From assembly GCA_017623055.1 (NCBI GenBank), contig JAGAPX010000010.1:1-44871 (forward strand): a DNA stretch of 44,871 bases. The letters are read 5' to 3'. A program made the position numbers and the translations under genes. Source of the stretch: Phascolarctobacterium sp. Its GTDB lineage: Bacteria > Bacillota > Negativicutes > Acidaminococcales > Acidaminococcaceae. The notes under the pieces were generated by a model that ran no database searches, was not told the DNA's origin, and worked only from the letters and a program-made list of their open reading frames with translations. Below, piece by piece: positions 1 to 7,091 of the stretch; the first letter of the stretch is position 1; every line of letters begins with the position of its first letter.

Positions 1-28
1 CTGAGCCAGGATCAAACTCTCCAATAAA
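1..28 (-). rRNA. rrs: 16S rRNA gene, 5' end (partial)
   Basis: The first 20 bases are the exact reverse complement of the universal 16S 5' primer site (AGAGTTTGATCCTGGCTCAG), so a 16S gene on the minus strand begins near position 28 and runs out of the window to the left. The precise mature 5' end is estimated from alignment with other Firmicutes 16S genes, which start a few bases before this motif. The gene lies downstream of, and in the same direction as, the FAD-oxidoreductase operon but has its own promoter. Confidence 0.95.
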
Positions 29-138
29 GTTTATTGAAGAACCGATTGGCTCTATCTTATTTTAAAGAAATTATTTTGACTTTTAGGTCGTACATTTCCG
101 AAGAAATGCTTGACCCGCACATTCGCTTTTTTCTAGGT

Positions 139-156
139 TGTTGTTCAGTTTTCAAG
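139..156 (-). promoter_or_regulatory. rRNA leader boxA-like antitermination element
   Basis: On the minus strand this reads CTTGAAAACTGAACAAC, matching the conserved motif found in the leaders and spacers of many Firmicutes rRNA operons, where it takes part in Nus-factor antitermination and precursor folding. It lies between the proposed promoter and the 16S start, the expected place. The surrounding leader (29-185) shows no ORF worth calling. Confidence 0.6.
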
Positions 157-191
157 GTTCTGTTTCGTCGTTGTTCATCAGCGACTTTGAT

Positions 192-220
192 AGGATACCA
201 CTTTCTTAAAGGCGTGTCAA
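192..220 (-). promoter_or_regulatory. rRNA operon promoter
   Basis: On the minus strand TTGACA (220-215) and TATCCT (197-192) are separated by 17 bp, a near-ideal sigma-A promoter about 160 bp upstream of the 16S 5' end. A weaker upstream candidate, TTGCCA (277-272) and TAAGAT (253-248) with an 18-bp spacer, could be a second tandem promoter, as is common for rRNA operons. Both are read from sequence only. Confidence 0.75.
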
Positions 221-359
221 CACCTTTTTGTAAAGTTTTTTACAAAAATCTTACGATACACAAGGGTACGTTGGCAAAAAGAACATTGCTTTATGTTGCT
301 TAGAGCACCCTAAAAATTTTTGAAAAAAGTCTAGAAAAACATAGTTTTCTACATTAAGT

Positions 360-385
360 AAGGCGCTCCCTAACGGGAACGCCTT
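360..385 (-). terminator. Terminator-like hairpin after the FAD-oxidoreductase operon
   Basis: AAGGCG (360-365) pairs with CGCCTT (380-385) and TCCC with GGGA, around a 4-base loop, with one mismatch. It lies 25 bp beyond the stop of the DUF1667 gene. The minus-strand tail is not U-rich, whereas the plus-strand side is followed by AAAATTTTT, so termination strength on the minus strand is uncertain. Confidence 0.55.
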
Positions 386-410
386 AAAATTTTTATGATA
401 CAGTTAAAAA

Positions 411-773
411 TTACATGCCACGGCTAGCAATGATGTCAACGCCCAAGCCCAGAATGTCTTTAACAACTACGTCGCCAGCTTTGATGGGAGCTTGTACTTT
501 AACGCCACGCAGATATGCAGCGCAGTCCAAAACTCTTTCTTTAGGCAGAACGGTAGAAGATACTACGGGCAGCAAGGGGAGCAAGCCACCTTCTACTGCT
601 ACGGTAGTAGTGAGCATTCTTTTGGGAGCAGTTACTTCGTCAGCAGCATATTTAGGACCGCGAGGGCAGGTGTTACCGGTAACGTTGGTAACTTTGCCAT
701 CTTCAATGGTTACGGTCATTTCGCAGCCCATAGGGCACATAATGCAGTTCATAACTCTAGTTTCAACAGCCAT
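411..773 (-). CDS. DUF1667 family protein
   Basis: A 120-residue protein of the DUF1667 family, which is almost always encoded beside a GlpA-like and a second FAD/NAD oxidoreductase. The N-terminus has C10-x2-C13-x3-C17 followed by C36, an arrangement that could bind an iron-sulfur cluster or zinc; this is inference. It is the last gene of a three-gene minus-strand operon, 15 bp after its neighbour, with a good ribosome binding site (AAGGAGGG). By context it may be an accessory or electron-transfer subunit of an anaerobic glycerol-3-phosphate-dehydrogenase-like complex. Its biochemical role has not been established. Confidence 0.85.
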   Translation of the reverse strand: MAVETRVMNCIMCPMGCEMTVTIEDGKVTNVTGNTCPRGPKYAADEVTAPKRMLTTTVAVEGGLLPLLPVVSSTVLPKERVLDCAAYLRGVKVQAPIKAGDVVVKDILGLGVDIIASRGM

Positions 774-788
774 TTTATACCCTCCTTC

Positions 789-2057
789 TTACAGTACCAA
801 ACCAACGGTGATTTCTTCGCCAATCAAGTCGAATTTAGCAGCAGGAATTTCTACTGCAATCATTTCACTGGGTTTAGCAACGGGCAACGGTTTGCTGAGA
901 AGCACATTGTCGCCACTCTTGATTTCCAAACGAACTTTACGGTGAGGAGCACCAACACGCATAAAGAGTTTAACTTTTTCGTCAGCAGTGTTTTCGGTAG
1001 GCATGGTAAGTTTTTGCGGAACGCAGGTTCTTACGCCATTGATAGCGCTAACCTTAACTTCGCGGGTTTCGCCTTCCATTTTACCCATAGCTTTCAATGC
1101 TGCATATTTACCAGCGATTTCTGCTTCGTCAGATACGAAGTCTACCAAATCGTGTACGTGAACTACGTTGCCAGCAGCAAAGAAGCCGTCAAGGCTGGTT
1201 TCACGATGTTGGTCAACTACAGGACCAGCAGTCAGCGGAGCCATATCCAAGTTCAAGCCATTGGACAATTCGTTTTCAGGAATGAGACCAACGGAAAGGA
1301 GTACGGTATCGCATTCGATATCAAATTCAGTACCGGGGATGGGAGCCATCTTATCGTCAACTTTTGCAACGGTAATACCGGTTACGCGGGTATCGCCATG
1401 AATTTTAACGATGGTGTGGGACAGGTACAGAGGAATGTCGTAATCGTGCAAGCATTGTACGATGTTACGGGTCAAGCCGTTGGAGAAGGGGCAGATTTCA
1501 AGTACAGCTTGTACTTTGCAGCCTTCCAGGCTCATACGGCGAGCCATTACGAGGCCGATGTCGCCAGAACCCAAAATAACGATTTTGTGACCGGGCAGAT
1601 AGCCTTCCATATTTACCATACGTTGTGCAGCGCCTGCAGTGAATACGCCAGCCGGACGTTCACCCGGAGTACGGATAGCGCCACGAGTACGTTCACGGCA
1701 GCCCATGGTCAGGATAACGGTTTTGCCTTTAAGTTCCAGCAAACCTTTTTCCGGGCTAACTGCGATAACGGTTTTATCAGGTTTAACTTCGAGAACCATG
1801 GTATCAACCAAGGTTTCGATTTCCGGTTTGTCTTTAATCATTTCGATGCAACGATAAGCATAGCCAGGGCCGGTCAATTCTTCTTTGAAGTGATGCAGGC
1901 CAAAGCCGTTGTGGATGCATTGTTGCAGGATGCCGCCAAGTTCGCGGTCACGTTCGATAACGATAATCTTTTTAGCGCCATTTTCCCATGCGCTGTAAGC
2001 AGCAGAAAGACCAGCAGGGCCGCCGCCAATAATAATTACATCATATAATTGGTTCAT
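789..2057 (-). CDS. NAD(P)/FAD-dependent oxidoreductase, second subunit of GlpA-type complex
   Basis: A 422-residue flavoprotein with an N-terminal FAD-binding Rossmann motif (GGGPAG, residues 11-16) and a second nucleotide-binding motif (GSGDIG, about 163-168), typical of pyridine nucleotide-disulphide oxidoreductases. The C-terminal ~100 residues are a separate beta-rich region. It begins 2 bp after the upstream GlpA-like gene, so the two are probably translationally coupled. Family members are often labelled sarcosine oxidase alpha-like or HcnB-like; with the GlpA-like and DUF1667 neighbours, a role in oxidising glycerol-3-phosphate or a related 2-hydroxy substrate is the best inference. 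Confidence 0.85.
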   Translation of the reverse strand: MNQLYDVIIIGGGPAGLSAAYSAWENGAKKIIVIERDRELGGILQQCIHNGFGLHHFKEELTGPGYAYRCIEMIKDKPEIETLVDTMVLEVKPDKTVIAVSPEKGLLELKGKTVILTMGCRERTRGAIRTPGERPAGVFTAGAAQRMVNMEGYLPGHKIVILGSGDIGLVMARRMSLEGCKVQAVLEICPFSNGLTRNIVQCLHDYDIPLYLSHTIVKIHGDTRVTGITVAKVDDKMAPIPGTEFDIECDTVLLSVGLIPENELSNGLNLDMAPLTAGPVVDQHRETSLDGFFAAGNVVHVHDLVDFVSDEAEIAGKYAALKAMGKMEGETREVKVSAINGVRTCVPQKLTMPTENTADEKVKLFMRVGAPHRKVRLEIKSGDNVLLSKPLPVAKPSEMIAVEIPAAKFDLIGEEITVGLVL

Positions 2058-2059
2058 AA

Positions 2060-3520
2060 TTATTCCTCCCCGCCATCAGCTGCATATTTTTCGTAGAACA
2101 TATTGGAATCAGTACGTTCTTTCAAAACTTCGGTAATGGGAATGTTCAGTTCGCGAGCCAAAATTTGGGTAACACGCGGACCACAGAAGCCACCTTGGCA
2201 ACGACCCATACCTGCACGGGTACGACGTTTTACGCCGTCAACAGTACGTGCGCCAACAGGAGAGTTGATTGCTTCTACGATTTCACCTTCGGTGATGGTT
2301 TCGCAACGGCAAATTACACGACCATAGAGGTTGTTTTCTTCGATTGCTTTAGCTTGTTCAGTTCTGGTCATGCGCAAGAAAGCTTTTTTCTTGGGCAGTT
2401 CAGCTTTGAAATTAGCTTTTTTAGCAGCACCGCTTACACGAGCGATTTCTGCAGCAACAAGTTCGCCAACTGCAGGAGCAGCGGTCAAACCAGGAGATTG
2501 CATACCAGCAGCGTTGAAGAAGCCTTCAACATCGGAAGGACCAATGATGAAATCGCCAGTGCTGGAAACTGCACGCAAGCCTGCGAATTGGGTAATAGCT
2601 TGACCCATGGGCAGGTTGGGGATCAGTTTACGAGCAGAGGTCATGATTTCGTTCATGCCTTCGTTGGTAACTGCATGGTCTTCTTTATCTTCCAATTCAT
2701 TAGCGTTGGGGCCAATGAAGGTGTTACCATGGGTAGTGGTGCAAACCAAAATACCTTTGGATTTTTTAGTGGGGCAGGGGAATACTACACCGTAAACCAA
2801 GCTGTTGCAAGCGGTTTTGTCGAACAAAATGTATTCGCCTTTACGAGCGGTAATAGTAAAGCTGTCATCGCCAGCCAATTTAGCAATTTCGTCAGCGTAA
2901 ACGCCAGCAGCGTTAACTACATATTTAGTTTTGATAACGCCTTTGTTAGTTTCAACGCCTGCAATGCGACCATCTTCTTTAATGAAGCCCAAAACTTTGG
3001 TATCGCACATAACTTCTGCACCATTTTGTACTGCGCATTGAGCAAATGCTACAGTTGCGCCAAAAGGCCAGCACACACCAGCGCTGGGAGCCCACAAAGC
3101 GCCTTTAACGTTTTGCAGATTAGGTTCTTGCTCAATTACTTCGTCAGCAGCCAAAATTTGCAAGCCTTCAACACCATTAGCATTGCCACGTGCCATCAGC
3201 TCTTGCAAGGTTACCATTTCTTCGTCAGTAGTAGCAACAACCAAGGAACCAGTCCATTTAATATCTAAATCCAGTTCTTTTTCCAATTGATGATACAATC
3301 TGTTACCACGTACATTGGTAATAGCTTTCAAGCTACCGGTAGGAGCGTCAAAGCCAGCGTGCAAAATAGCACTGTTTGCTTTAGTGGTACCCAAAGAAAC
3401 GTCGGGTTCTTTTTCTACCAAAACACATTGTAAATCATATTTGGAAAGTTCACGTAAAATAGCAGTACCGACAATACCGCCGCCGATAACGACAACGTCA
3501 GTAGATTTTACAAATTCCAT
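2060..3520 (-). CDS. GlpA-like FAD-dependent glycerol-3-phosphate dehydrogenase with [2Fe-2S] domain
   Basis: A 486-residue DAO-superfamily enzyme. The FAD motif GGGIVG is at residues 13-18, the DAO catalytic domain spans about 1-370, and a C-terminal BFD-like [2Fe-2S] domain carries cysteines C404, C406, C441 and C446. This architecture matches anaerobic glycerol-3-phosphate dehydrogenase subunit A. It is the first gene of the operon; the ATG is preceded by GAGGAAGTGAAGGA. Canonical GlpB and GlpC are absent and are replaced by the second oxidoreductase and the DUF1667 protein, as in many anaerobic Firmicutes. Other 2-hydroxyacid substrates cannot be excluded. Confidence 0.85.
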   Translation of the reverse strand: MEFVKSTDVVVIGGGIVGTAILRELSKYDLQCVLVEKEPDVSLGTTKANSAILHAGFDAPTGSLKAITNVRGNRLYHQLEKELDLDIKWTGSLVVATTDEEMVTLQELMARGNANGVEGLQILAADEVIEQEPNLQNVKGALWAPSAGVCWPFGATVAFAQCAVQNGAEVMCDTKVLGFIKEDGRIAGVETNKGVIKTKYVVNAAGVYADEIAKLAGDDSFTITARKGEYILFDKTACNSLVYGVVFPCPTKKSKGILVCTTTHGNTFIGPNANELEDKEDHAVTNEGMNEIMTSARKLIPNLPMGQAITQFAGLRAVSSTGDFIIGPSDVEGFFNAAGMQSPGLTAAPAVGELVAAEIARVSGAAKKANFKAELPKKKAFLRMTRTEQAKAIEENNLYGRVICRCETITEGEIVEAINSPVGARTVDGVKRRTRAGMGRCQGGFCGPRVTQILARELNIPITEVLKERTDSNMFYEKYAADGGEE

Positions 3521-3678
3521 TCCTTCACTTCCTCACTGAATTTTAAAAATAATAATGCACTTTCATTCTAACACAAAATAATTAAAAAAAGAACTGTTTT
3601 ATGATAACATATACATTAGAAAGATAACTTTTTATACACAAAATTACCAACACCCTGTTAATAAAAGGAGGTGCCTTT

Positions 3679-4209
3679 ATGCGTAGAATCTTACTCTTAA
3701 CTATCTTCTTGTGTAGCCTAATTTTCCCAGCCTTCGCCGCAGAAAAAGAAGAACAACAAATCACCCTGGTTACTCCTGCTGAGACCATCACCCTTGCTGA
3801 AATGAACCAGCGTTTAAATAGGGGAGAGGGTACGGATTTATACTTAAAGCTTGCAGATGATAAGGTTGCCGTTTACCAGAACGTTGGCAAAGACCGTTCC
3901 CTGCGCAGACAAATTGCACTTACCGCTCCCAATAGTGATATGCTGCGTTTATACACCAACGATAAAAACACCTTCCGCCAAATGTCTAAGCTTTTGCGCG
4001 ATTACGAAGAAGGCAACAAAAACATCAACGGATACTACGTGATTACGGATGTTGACCCTGAAAAAGAAATAAGCAAAAAAATTACCATCTACCGTTTTTG
4101 GTTCATGAAGCTGGAAAAAGAAAAACACAGCCGCCGCATTCCCATAGGTATCGGCATTGGCATAGGTGGGGGACACCATCGTGGACCGTGGATTGGGATA
4201 GGGATTTAA
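3679..4209 (+). CDS. Secreted protein of unknown function with Gly/Ile-rich tail
   Basis: I do not recognise this 176-residue protein. It has a clear Sec signal peptide (residues 1-20, Arg-Arg start, hydrophobic core, FAFAA cleavage region), a mixed charged middle, and a C-terminal tail of alternating Gly-Ile with a His-His-Arg insert from about residue 153. The start is supported by an excellent AAAGGAGG 8 bp upstream. It is divergent from the FAD-oxidoreductase operon and sits 34 bp before the macrodomain gene, so the two may be cotranscribed. It is probably periplasmic or surface-associated. Confidence 0.75.
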   Translation: MRRILLLTIFLCSLIFPAFAAEKEEQQITLVTPAETITLAEMNQRLNRGEGTDLYLKLADDKVAVYQNVGKDRSLRRQIALTAPNSDMLRLYTNDKNTFRQMSKLLRDYEEGNKNINGYYVITDVDPEKEISKKITIYRFWFMKLEKEKHSRRIPIGIGIGIGGGHHRGPWIGIGI

Positions 4210-4243
4210 AGCAAAGCAAATTCTATCTAATAGGTGACAAATT

Positions 4244-4753
4244 ATGGATAATAAAATCATCATTAAATTAGCAGATATAACTAAATCAACATCAGATTGC
4301 ATTGTTAACGCTGCCAATCAAACTTTATTAGGTGGTGGCGGAGTAGATGGTGCCATTCATCACGCTGCTGGTCCCAAACTTTTAGAGGAATGTAAGACTC
4401 TAAATGGTTGTAAAACCGGAGAAGCAAAAATTACGAAAGGCTATAATCTTAAAGCAAAATATGTAATACACACTGTTGGTCCCATCTACCATCAAAATGC
4501 TCAGCCTAAATATTACTTAGCTTCTTGTTACAAAAATTGTTTGGATTTAGCTAAGGCGCATGATTTGCACAGCATTGATTTTCCTGCAATTTCCTGCGGA
4601 GTTTATGGCTATCCAATTAATGAAGCTTGCCAAATTGCTTACTCTACCATCTGCACTTGGTTAAACGAAAATGCTGATTATCAAATGCAAATTACCCTGT
4701 CCTGTTTTAATCAAGAAGTTTATGATGCATATATGAATATTGCTAAAACCTAA
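4244..4753 (+). CDS. Macrodomain protein, probable O-acetyl-ADP-ribose deacetylase
   Basis: A 169-residue single macrodomain. The ADP-ribose-binding signatures are present: IVNAANQ with a GGGGVDGAIH loop near residues 25-40 and AISCGVYGYP near 115-125, as in YmdB-type enzymes that remove ADP-ribose or deacetylate O-acetyl-ADP-ribose. Length is normal for a stand-alone domain. It is followed directly by a strong hairpin terminator. The physiological substrate cannot be read from sequence. Confidence 0.9.
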   Translation: MDNKIIIKLADITKSTSDCIVNAANQTLLGGGGVDGAIHHAAGPKLLEECKTLNGCKTGEAKITKGYNLKAKYVIHTVGPIYHQNAQPKYYLASCYKNCLDLAKAHDLHSIDFPAISCGVYGYPINEACQIAYSTICTWLNENADYQMQITLSCFNQEVYDAYMNIAKT

Positions 4754-4761
4754 AAATAACA

Positions 4762-4806
4762 AAAAGCTGTAGCTAATCATTGAGATTGGCTACAGCTTTT
4801 CTTTTT
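4762..4806. terminator. Bidirectional terminator between macrodomain gene and DUF2922 gene
   Basis: AAAAGCTGTAGC (4762-4773) pairs perfectly with GCTACAGCTTTT (4789-4800), followed by CTTTTT on the plus strand; the minus strand also ends in a T-run. It separates convergent genes and can serve both. Confidence 0.85.
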
Positions 4807-4871
4807 ACCTTAGTACTTAATCCTTAGTGCGCCACACTCTTAAAGATTTAGAGGTTATGAAACGCAACCGC

Positions 4872-5084
4872 TTATTGCAACACAGTCACTTGGGTAATGC
4901 GCAAGCGTGCTTCTACAATTTCTGCAAGCTTACCGCCGCTAGTTTCAAACACATCTGCGGTGATGATGATTTGCATTGCATCATTTGCTTCCTCCGCAGT
5001 AATGCCTTCACGAGGGTCTACAACGGTTACCACCTTGGTATCGCCGTCTTCATTTTTAAAAACTAATTCTAAAACTTTTTCCAT
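4872..5084 (-). CDS. DUF2922 domain protein
   Basis: A 70-residue protein of the DUF2922 family (short, beta-strand then helix; no signal peptide). Families DUF2922 and DUF1659 are repeatedly neighbours in Firmicutes, often with a tiny YvrJ-type protein and a sigma-like regulator. Here it is the last gene of the cluster, 15 bp after a 22-codon mini-ORF, with AAAGGA before its ATG. Function is unknown for the family. Confidence 0.85.
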   Translation of the reverse strand: MEKVLELVFKNEDGDTKVVTVVDPREGITAEEANDAMQIIITADVFETSGGKLAEIVEARLRITQVTVLQ

Positions 5085-5099
5085 TAAATCAATCCTTTC

Positions 5100-5168
5100 T
5101 TATCTACGTTCCCACATTATCAGCTTAAGTAGAATGCGTGCTACTGCATGCCAAAACTTATTCCACAT
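5100..5168 (-). CDS. 22-residue mini-ORF between DUF1659 and DUF2922 genes
   Basis: Between the DUF1659 stop and the DUF2922 start there is an ATG ORF of 22 codons that almost exactly fills the gap. It is preceded by AAGGA at 8 bp spacing. The peptide begins MWNKFWHAVARILLK and ends in two Arg, so it would be a short cationic amphipathic or membrane-associating helix with three Trp. It occupies the position where related clusters carry a small YvrJ-type protein, but I cannot assert homology at this length. Evidence is position, ribosome binding site and composition only. Confidence 0.45.
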   Translation of the reverse strand: MWNKFWHAVARILLKLIMWERR

Positions 5169-5179
5169 AGGCAGCTTCC

Positions 5180-5404
5180 TTATTCTTCCACAAGCTCGCT
5201 TCTGTCGCTGAGCATAATGCTGGACAAGGTGTTCGCCATAAGGCTTGCGAGGGCATTGCCTGCGTTATACAAATTTTCAATGGGAGCAGTCTCCTTGATG
5301 TCGCTGTAGGTACGGCTCTTAGTTTTTACGCTGCCATCAGCGTTGAAGCCATCCTCCACATTAATTACCAAACTACGTCTAAGCAGTTCTTGTTGAATTG
5401 CCAT
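5180..5404 (-). CDS. DUF1659 domain protein
   Basis: A 74-residue protein of the DUF1659 family, with an N-terminal half rich in beta-prone residues and a C-terminal helix containing NAGNALASLM. It lies 16 bp after the amidase gene on the same strand, preceded by AAAGGAGATAG. The DUF1659/DUF2922 pairing is a recurrent Firmicutes arrangement of unknown function. Confidence 0.85.
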   Translation of the reverse strand: MAIQQELLRRSLVINVEDGFNADGSVKTKSRTYSDIKETAPIENLYNAGNALASLMANTLSSIMLSDRSELVEE

Positions 5405-5420
5405 GTTTTACTATCTCCTT

Positions 5421-5999
5421 TCAAGCCGCAATCCTGCGGTCAAACAAATCTTTGTACCATTGCGCTTTCCTGCGCAGGGTTACTCCGCCCATCCTGTGGT
5501 CAAAATTTCTGGGCGTTCCGGGTAAGTACCATAAATCCCAACGCTTTTGTTCATCGCTACTTAAAGGTCCATAACCATCAACGATGGCAACCTCCGCGTG
5601 GGTGGCGACGGCGCTAAACTCAATGGGCAATTCCAGCGCGTCCGCCAGAATCGCAATCACCTGCGCCATCTTTTCAATCTGCATCATAGTTGGCGGGCAT
5701 TCGCCAAAATCAATGGTCTGTGGATTTTTACCAGTGAAGCTTGCCCCAACGCCACAACACAACGCGATTCCGATGCCGTCCTTGTTCCGCAAAAAAGTGT
5801 GGGACTTAGGTTGGTACAGCTCGTGACAGGTTAAGTAAACCTCGCCGTCCTTGTCGATGTTGATGTGGTAATCGCTGTAGGCTTGCCCGTAGTAGCCTGC
5901 AGTCCAGTGCAGGTACAGGTGCTTGATTTGCCCTTTAGCCTTTAAGCCAAGCATGTGCAGTTCTTGGTGTGTAATCGTTACCGGGTTTTCTACCAGCAA
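5421..5999 (-). CDS. N-acetylmuramoyl-L-alanine amidase-like protein (PGRP/Amidase_2 fold)
   Basis: A protein of about 192 residues resembling Amidase_2/peptidoglycan-recognition domains. It has a KHLYLHWTAG segment carrying the first zinc-ligand-like His and a downstream ATHAEVA segment with a second His. No signal peptide is visible. The frame is open to a GTG at 6008, but GGAGG at 6013-6009 directly abuts that codon; the TTG at 5999 has correct spacing and is preferred. It heads the amidase-DUF1659-mini-ORF-DUF2922 operon, directly downstream of the 140-bp dyad. Phage-endolysin ancestry is possible. Confidence 0.75.
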   Translation of the reverse strand: MLVENPVTITHQELHMLGLKAKGQIKHLYLHWTAGYYGQAYSDYHINIDKDGEVYLTCHELYQPKSHTFLRNKDGIGIALCCGVGASFTGKNPQTIDFGECPPTMMQIEKMAQVIAILADALELPIEFSAVATHAEVAIVDGYGPLSSDEQKRWDLWYLPGTPRNFDHRMGGVTLRRKAQWYKDLFDRRIAA

Positions 6000-6015
6000 G
6001 CGTATCACCTCCTTT

Positions 6016-6155
6016 CACTCTTATAATGGGGTCAAAAACACCAAAAAGGGACATAAATTCTTAAAAAATTTTTCAAACCCACTTTTTCTGAGATTTTTAA
6101 AATTTTTTCGCGAACCATGTCCCTTTTTACACAAAACTTGCCCATTATAAGGGTG
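6016..6155. repeat. 140-bp interrupted dyad upstream of the amidase operon
   Basis: Three blocks are mirrored about position 6085.5: CACTCTTATAATGGG (6016-6030) with CCCATTATAAGGGTG (6141-6155); AAAAAGGGACAT (6043-6054) with its complement (6117-6128); and AAAAAATTTT (6063-6072) with its complement (6099-6108). Spacer lengths are equal on both sides but their sequences differ. Read outward, each arm ends in ATTATAAG, a plausible -10 element; the left arm would start transcription just before the amidase ribosome binding site. It could be a divergent promoter/operator or a small terminal-inverted-repeat element. Confidence 0.7.
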
Positions 6156-6304
6156 AGATTTCTTTTTTCCTCTCCTTCTTTTATTAAATTTTCTTCCTCT
6201 CCTTTATTTCTTTGCCCTCTATTCAAGCAAAGCTTTCAGCTTTGCTACCTTTTCCTATACTTATTACTAAATTTTTACTTAAAGCTATGTCCCTCATATG
6301 TAAA

Positions 6305-6320
6305 TGTTTCACGTGAAACA
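6305..6320. other. parS site, left side of origin
   Basis: TGTTTCACGTGAAACA is a perfect 16-bp palindrome matching the Firmicutes parS consensus bound by ParB/Spo0J. It lies about 21 kb from the dnaA-dnaN spacer, on the opposite side from the four other copies in this window, in the intergenic stretch between the amidase and the sigma-like gene. This copy lacks the flanking repeat seen around three of the others. Confidence 0.92.
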
Positions 6321-6376
6321 TTCATACACCCCTAAAATATTAAAAGCTCCGTCCCTAAGAACGGAGCTTGGTACTG

Positions 6377-6970
6377 CTAATCATCTAAATGTTTTCTGAT
6401 GTTTTTCAACGCTTCCAGCTTCAAGCGTTTTATATGGCGTTCGCTATAACCAAACCACTTCGCTATCTTCCTGTGGCTGTTCTGCTGTACATAGTACTCC
6501 TCTAAAATTTTGTACTGCATTGGTCGCAAAGCCTTTAACGCTTCCTTTACCGATAAATTGGTGAAATTTTCCTCAATAGCATCATAGGACTGGTTTTCCA
6601 AAGCTTCTTCTGAATTGACTTCATTGTTCCAAAGGCTGCTTTCCCTTTCGATGTGGTGAAGCAGCTCGTAACGCAAGTGGCATTGAAGCAAGCCCGGTAG
6701 ATGAGCGTAATCCTTGCCATTGTAACGTTTGATGAAGCTTAGAAAAATAACCCACGCAATATTGACGGAATCTTCGCCAAAGGTATTGAAAACCGTCTGA
6801 CGTTTTGCCTCGCTATTAATAAGAGGCGTGAACAATCGGCACAATTCATCAATGGCAGCTTGCTCATTATTTTGTGCCCTACAAACTAAACCTTTTAATT
6901 TTTCAGGGTCGAGTTTGGTAAAACTTGGTACTGCTAAATTAAAACAACTGCTAGTTGTCTTAGCTATAAT
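6377..6970 (-). CDS. Sigma-70-like regulator with C-terminal HTH
   Basis: About 197 residues resembling a minimal sigma factor: an N-terminal region with conserved LCRLFTPLIN and AWVIFLSFIKRY segments (region-2-like), and a C-terminal helix-turn-helix (SHRKIAKWFGYSERHIKRLK) resembling region 4. The frame is open to a TTG at 7051, but that codon is the -35 box of a strong promoter (7051-7046 and 7028-7023), so translation must start downstream. An AAGGAAGG ribosome binding site at 6983-6976 points to an ATT at 6970 (or ATA at 6967); no ATG, GTG or TTG is suitably placed. It lies upstream of the amidase cluster, which it may control. Confidence 0.7.
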   Translation of the reverse strand: MIAKTTSSCFNLAVPSFTKLDPEKLKGLVCRAQNNEQAAIDELCRLFTPLINSEAKRQTVFNTFGEDSVNIAWVIFLSFIKRYNGKDYAHLPGLLQCHLRYELLHHIERESSLWNNEVNSEEALENQSYDAIEENFTNLSVKEALKALRPMQYKILEEYYVQQNSHRKIAKWFGYSERHIKRLKLEALKNIRKHLDD

Positions 6971-7022
6971 AATTACCTTCCTTCTGTAGTTTATTTTACT
7001 GCATTTCCAAGTCGACACCGCC

Positions 7023-7051
7023 ATTATATCGCAATATTCCGAATTTTGCAA
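7023..7051 (-). promoter_or_regulatory. Promoter of sigma-like gene
   Basis: On the minus strand TTGCAA (7051-7046) and a perfect TATAAT (7028-7023) are separated by 17 bp. The predicted transcript starts near 7016, about 30 bp before the AAGGAAGG ribosome binding site. This decides the start of the downstream gene. Confidence 0.75.
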
Positions 7052-7091
7052 GTATTATCTGAAAAATAATTAAACGTTTAATCTTGAAAGG

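Noticed and set aside
492-2048. Long plus-strand open frame opposite the FAD oxidoreductase
   Set aside because: It is antisense to a strongly recognised enzyme, lacks a recognisable domain, and has the composition of a mirror frame of a codon-biased gene.
2165-3268. Long plus-strand open frame opposite the GlpA-like gene
   Set aside because: Antisense shadow; Phe/Ser/Asn-rich with no domain or ribosome binding site.
6032-6226. Minus-strand ORF through the 140-bp dyad
   Set aside because: It has no ribosome binding site at its TTG or internal ATGs, and its sequence is explained by the mirrored blocks.
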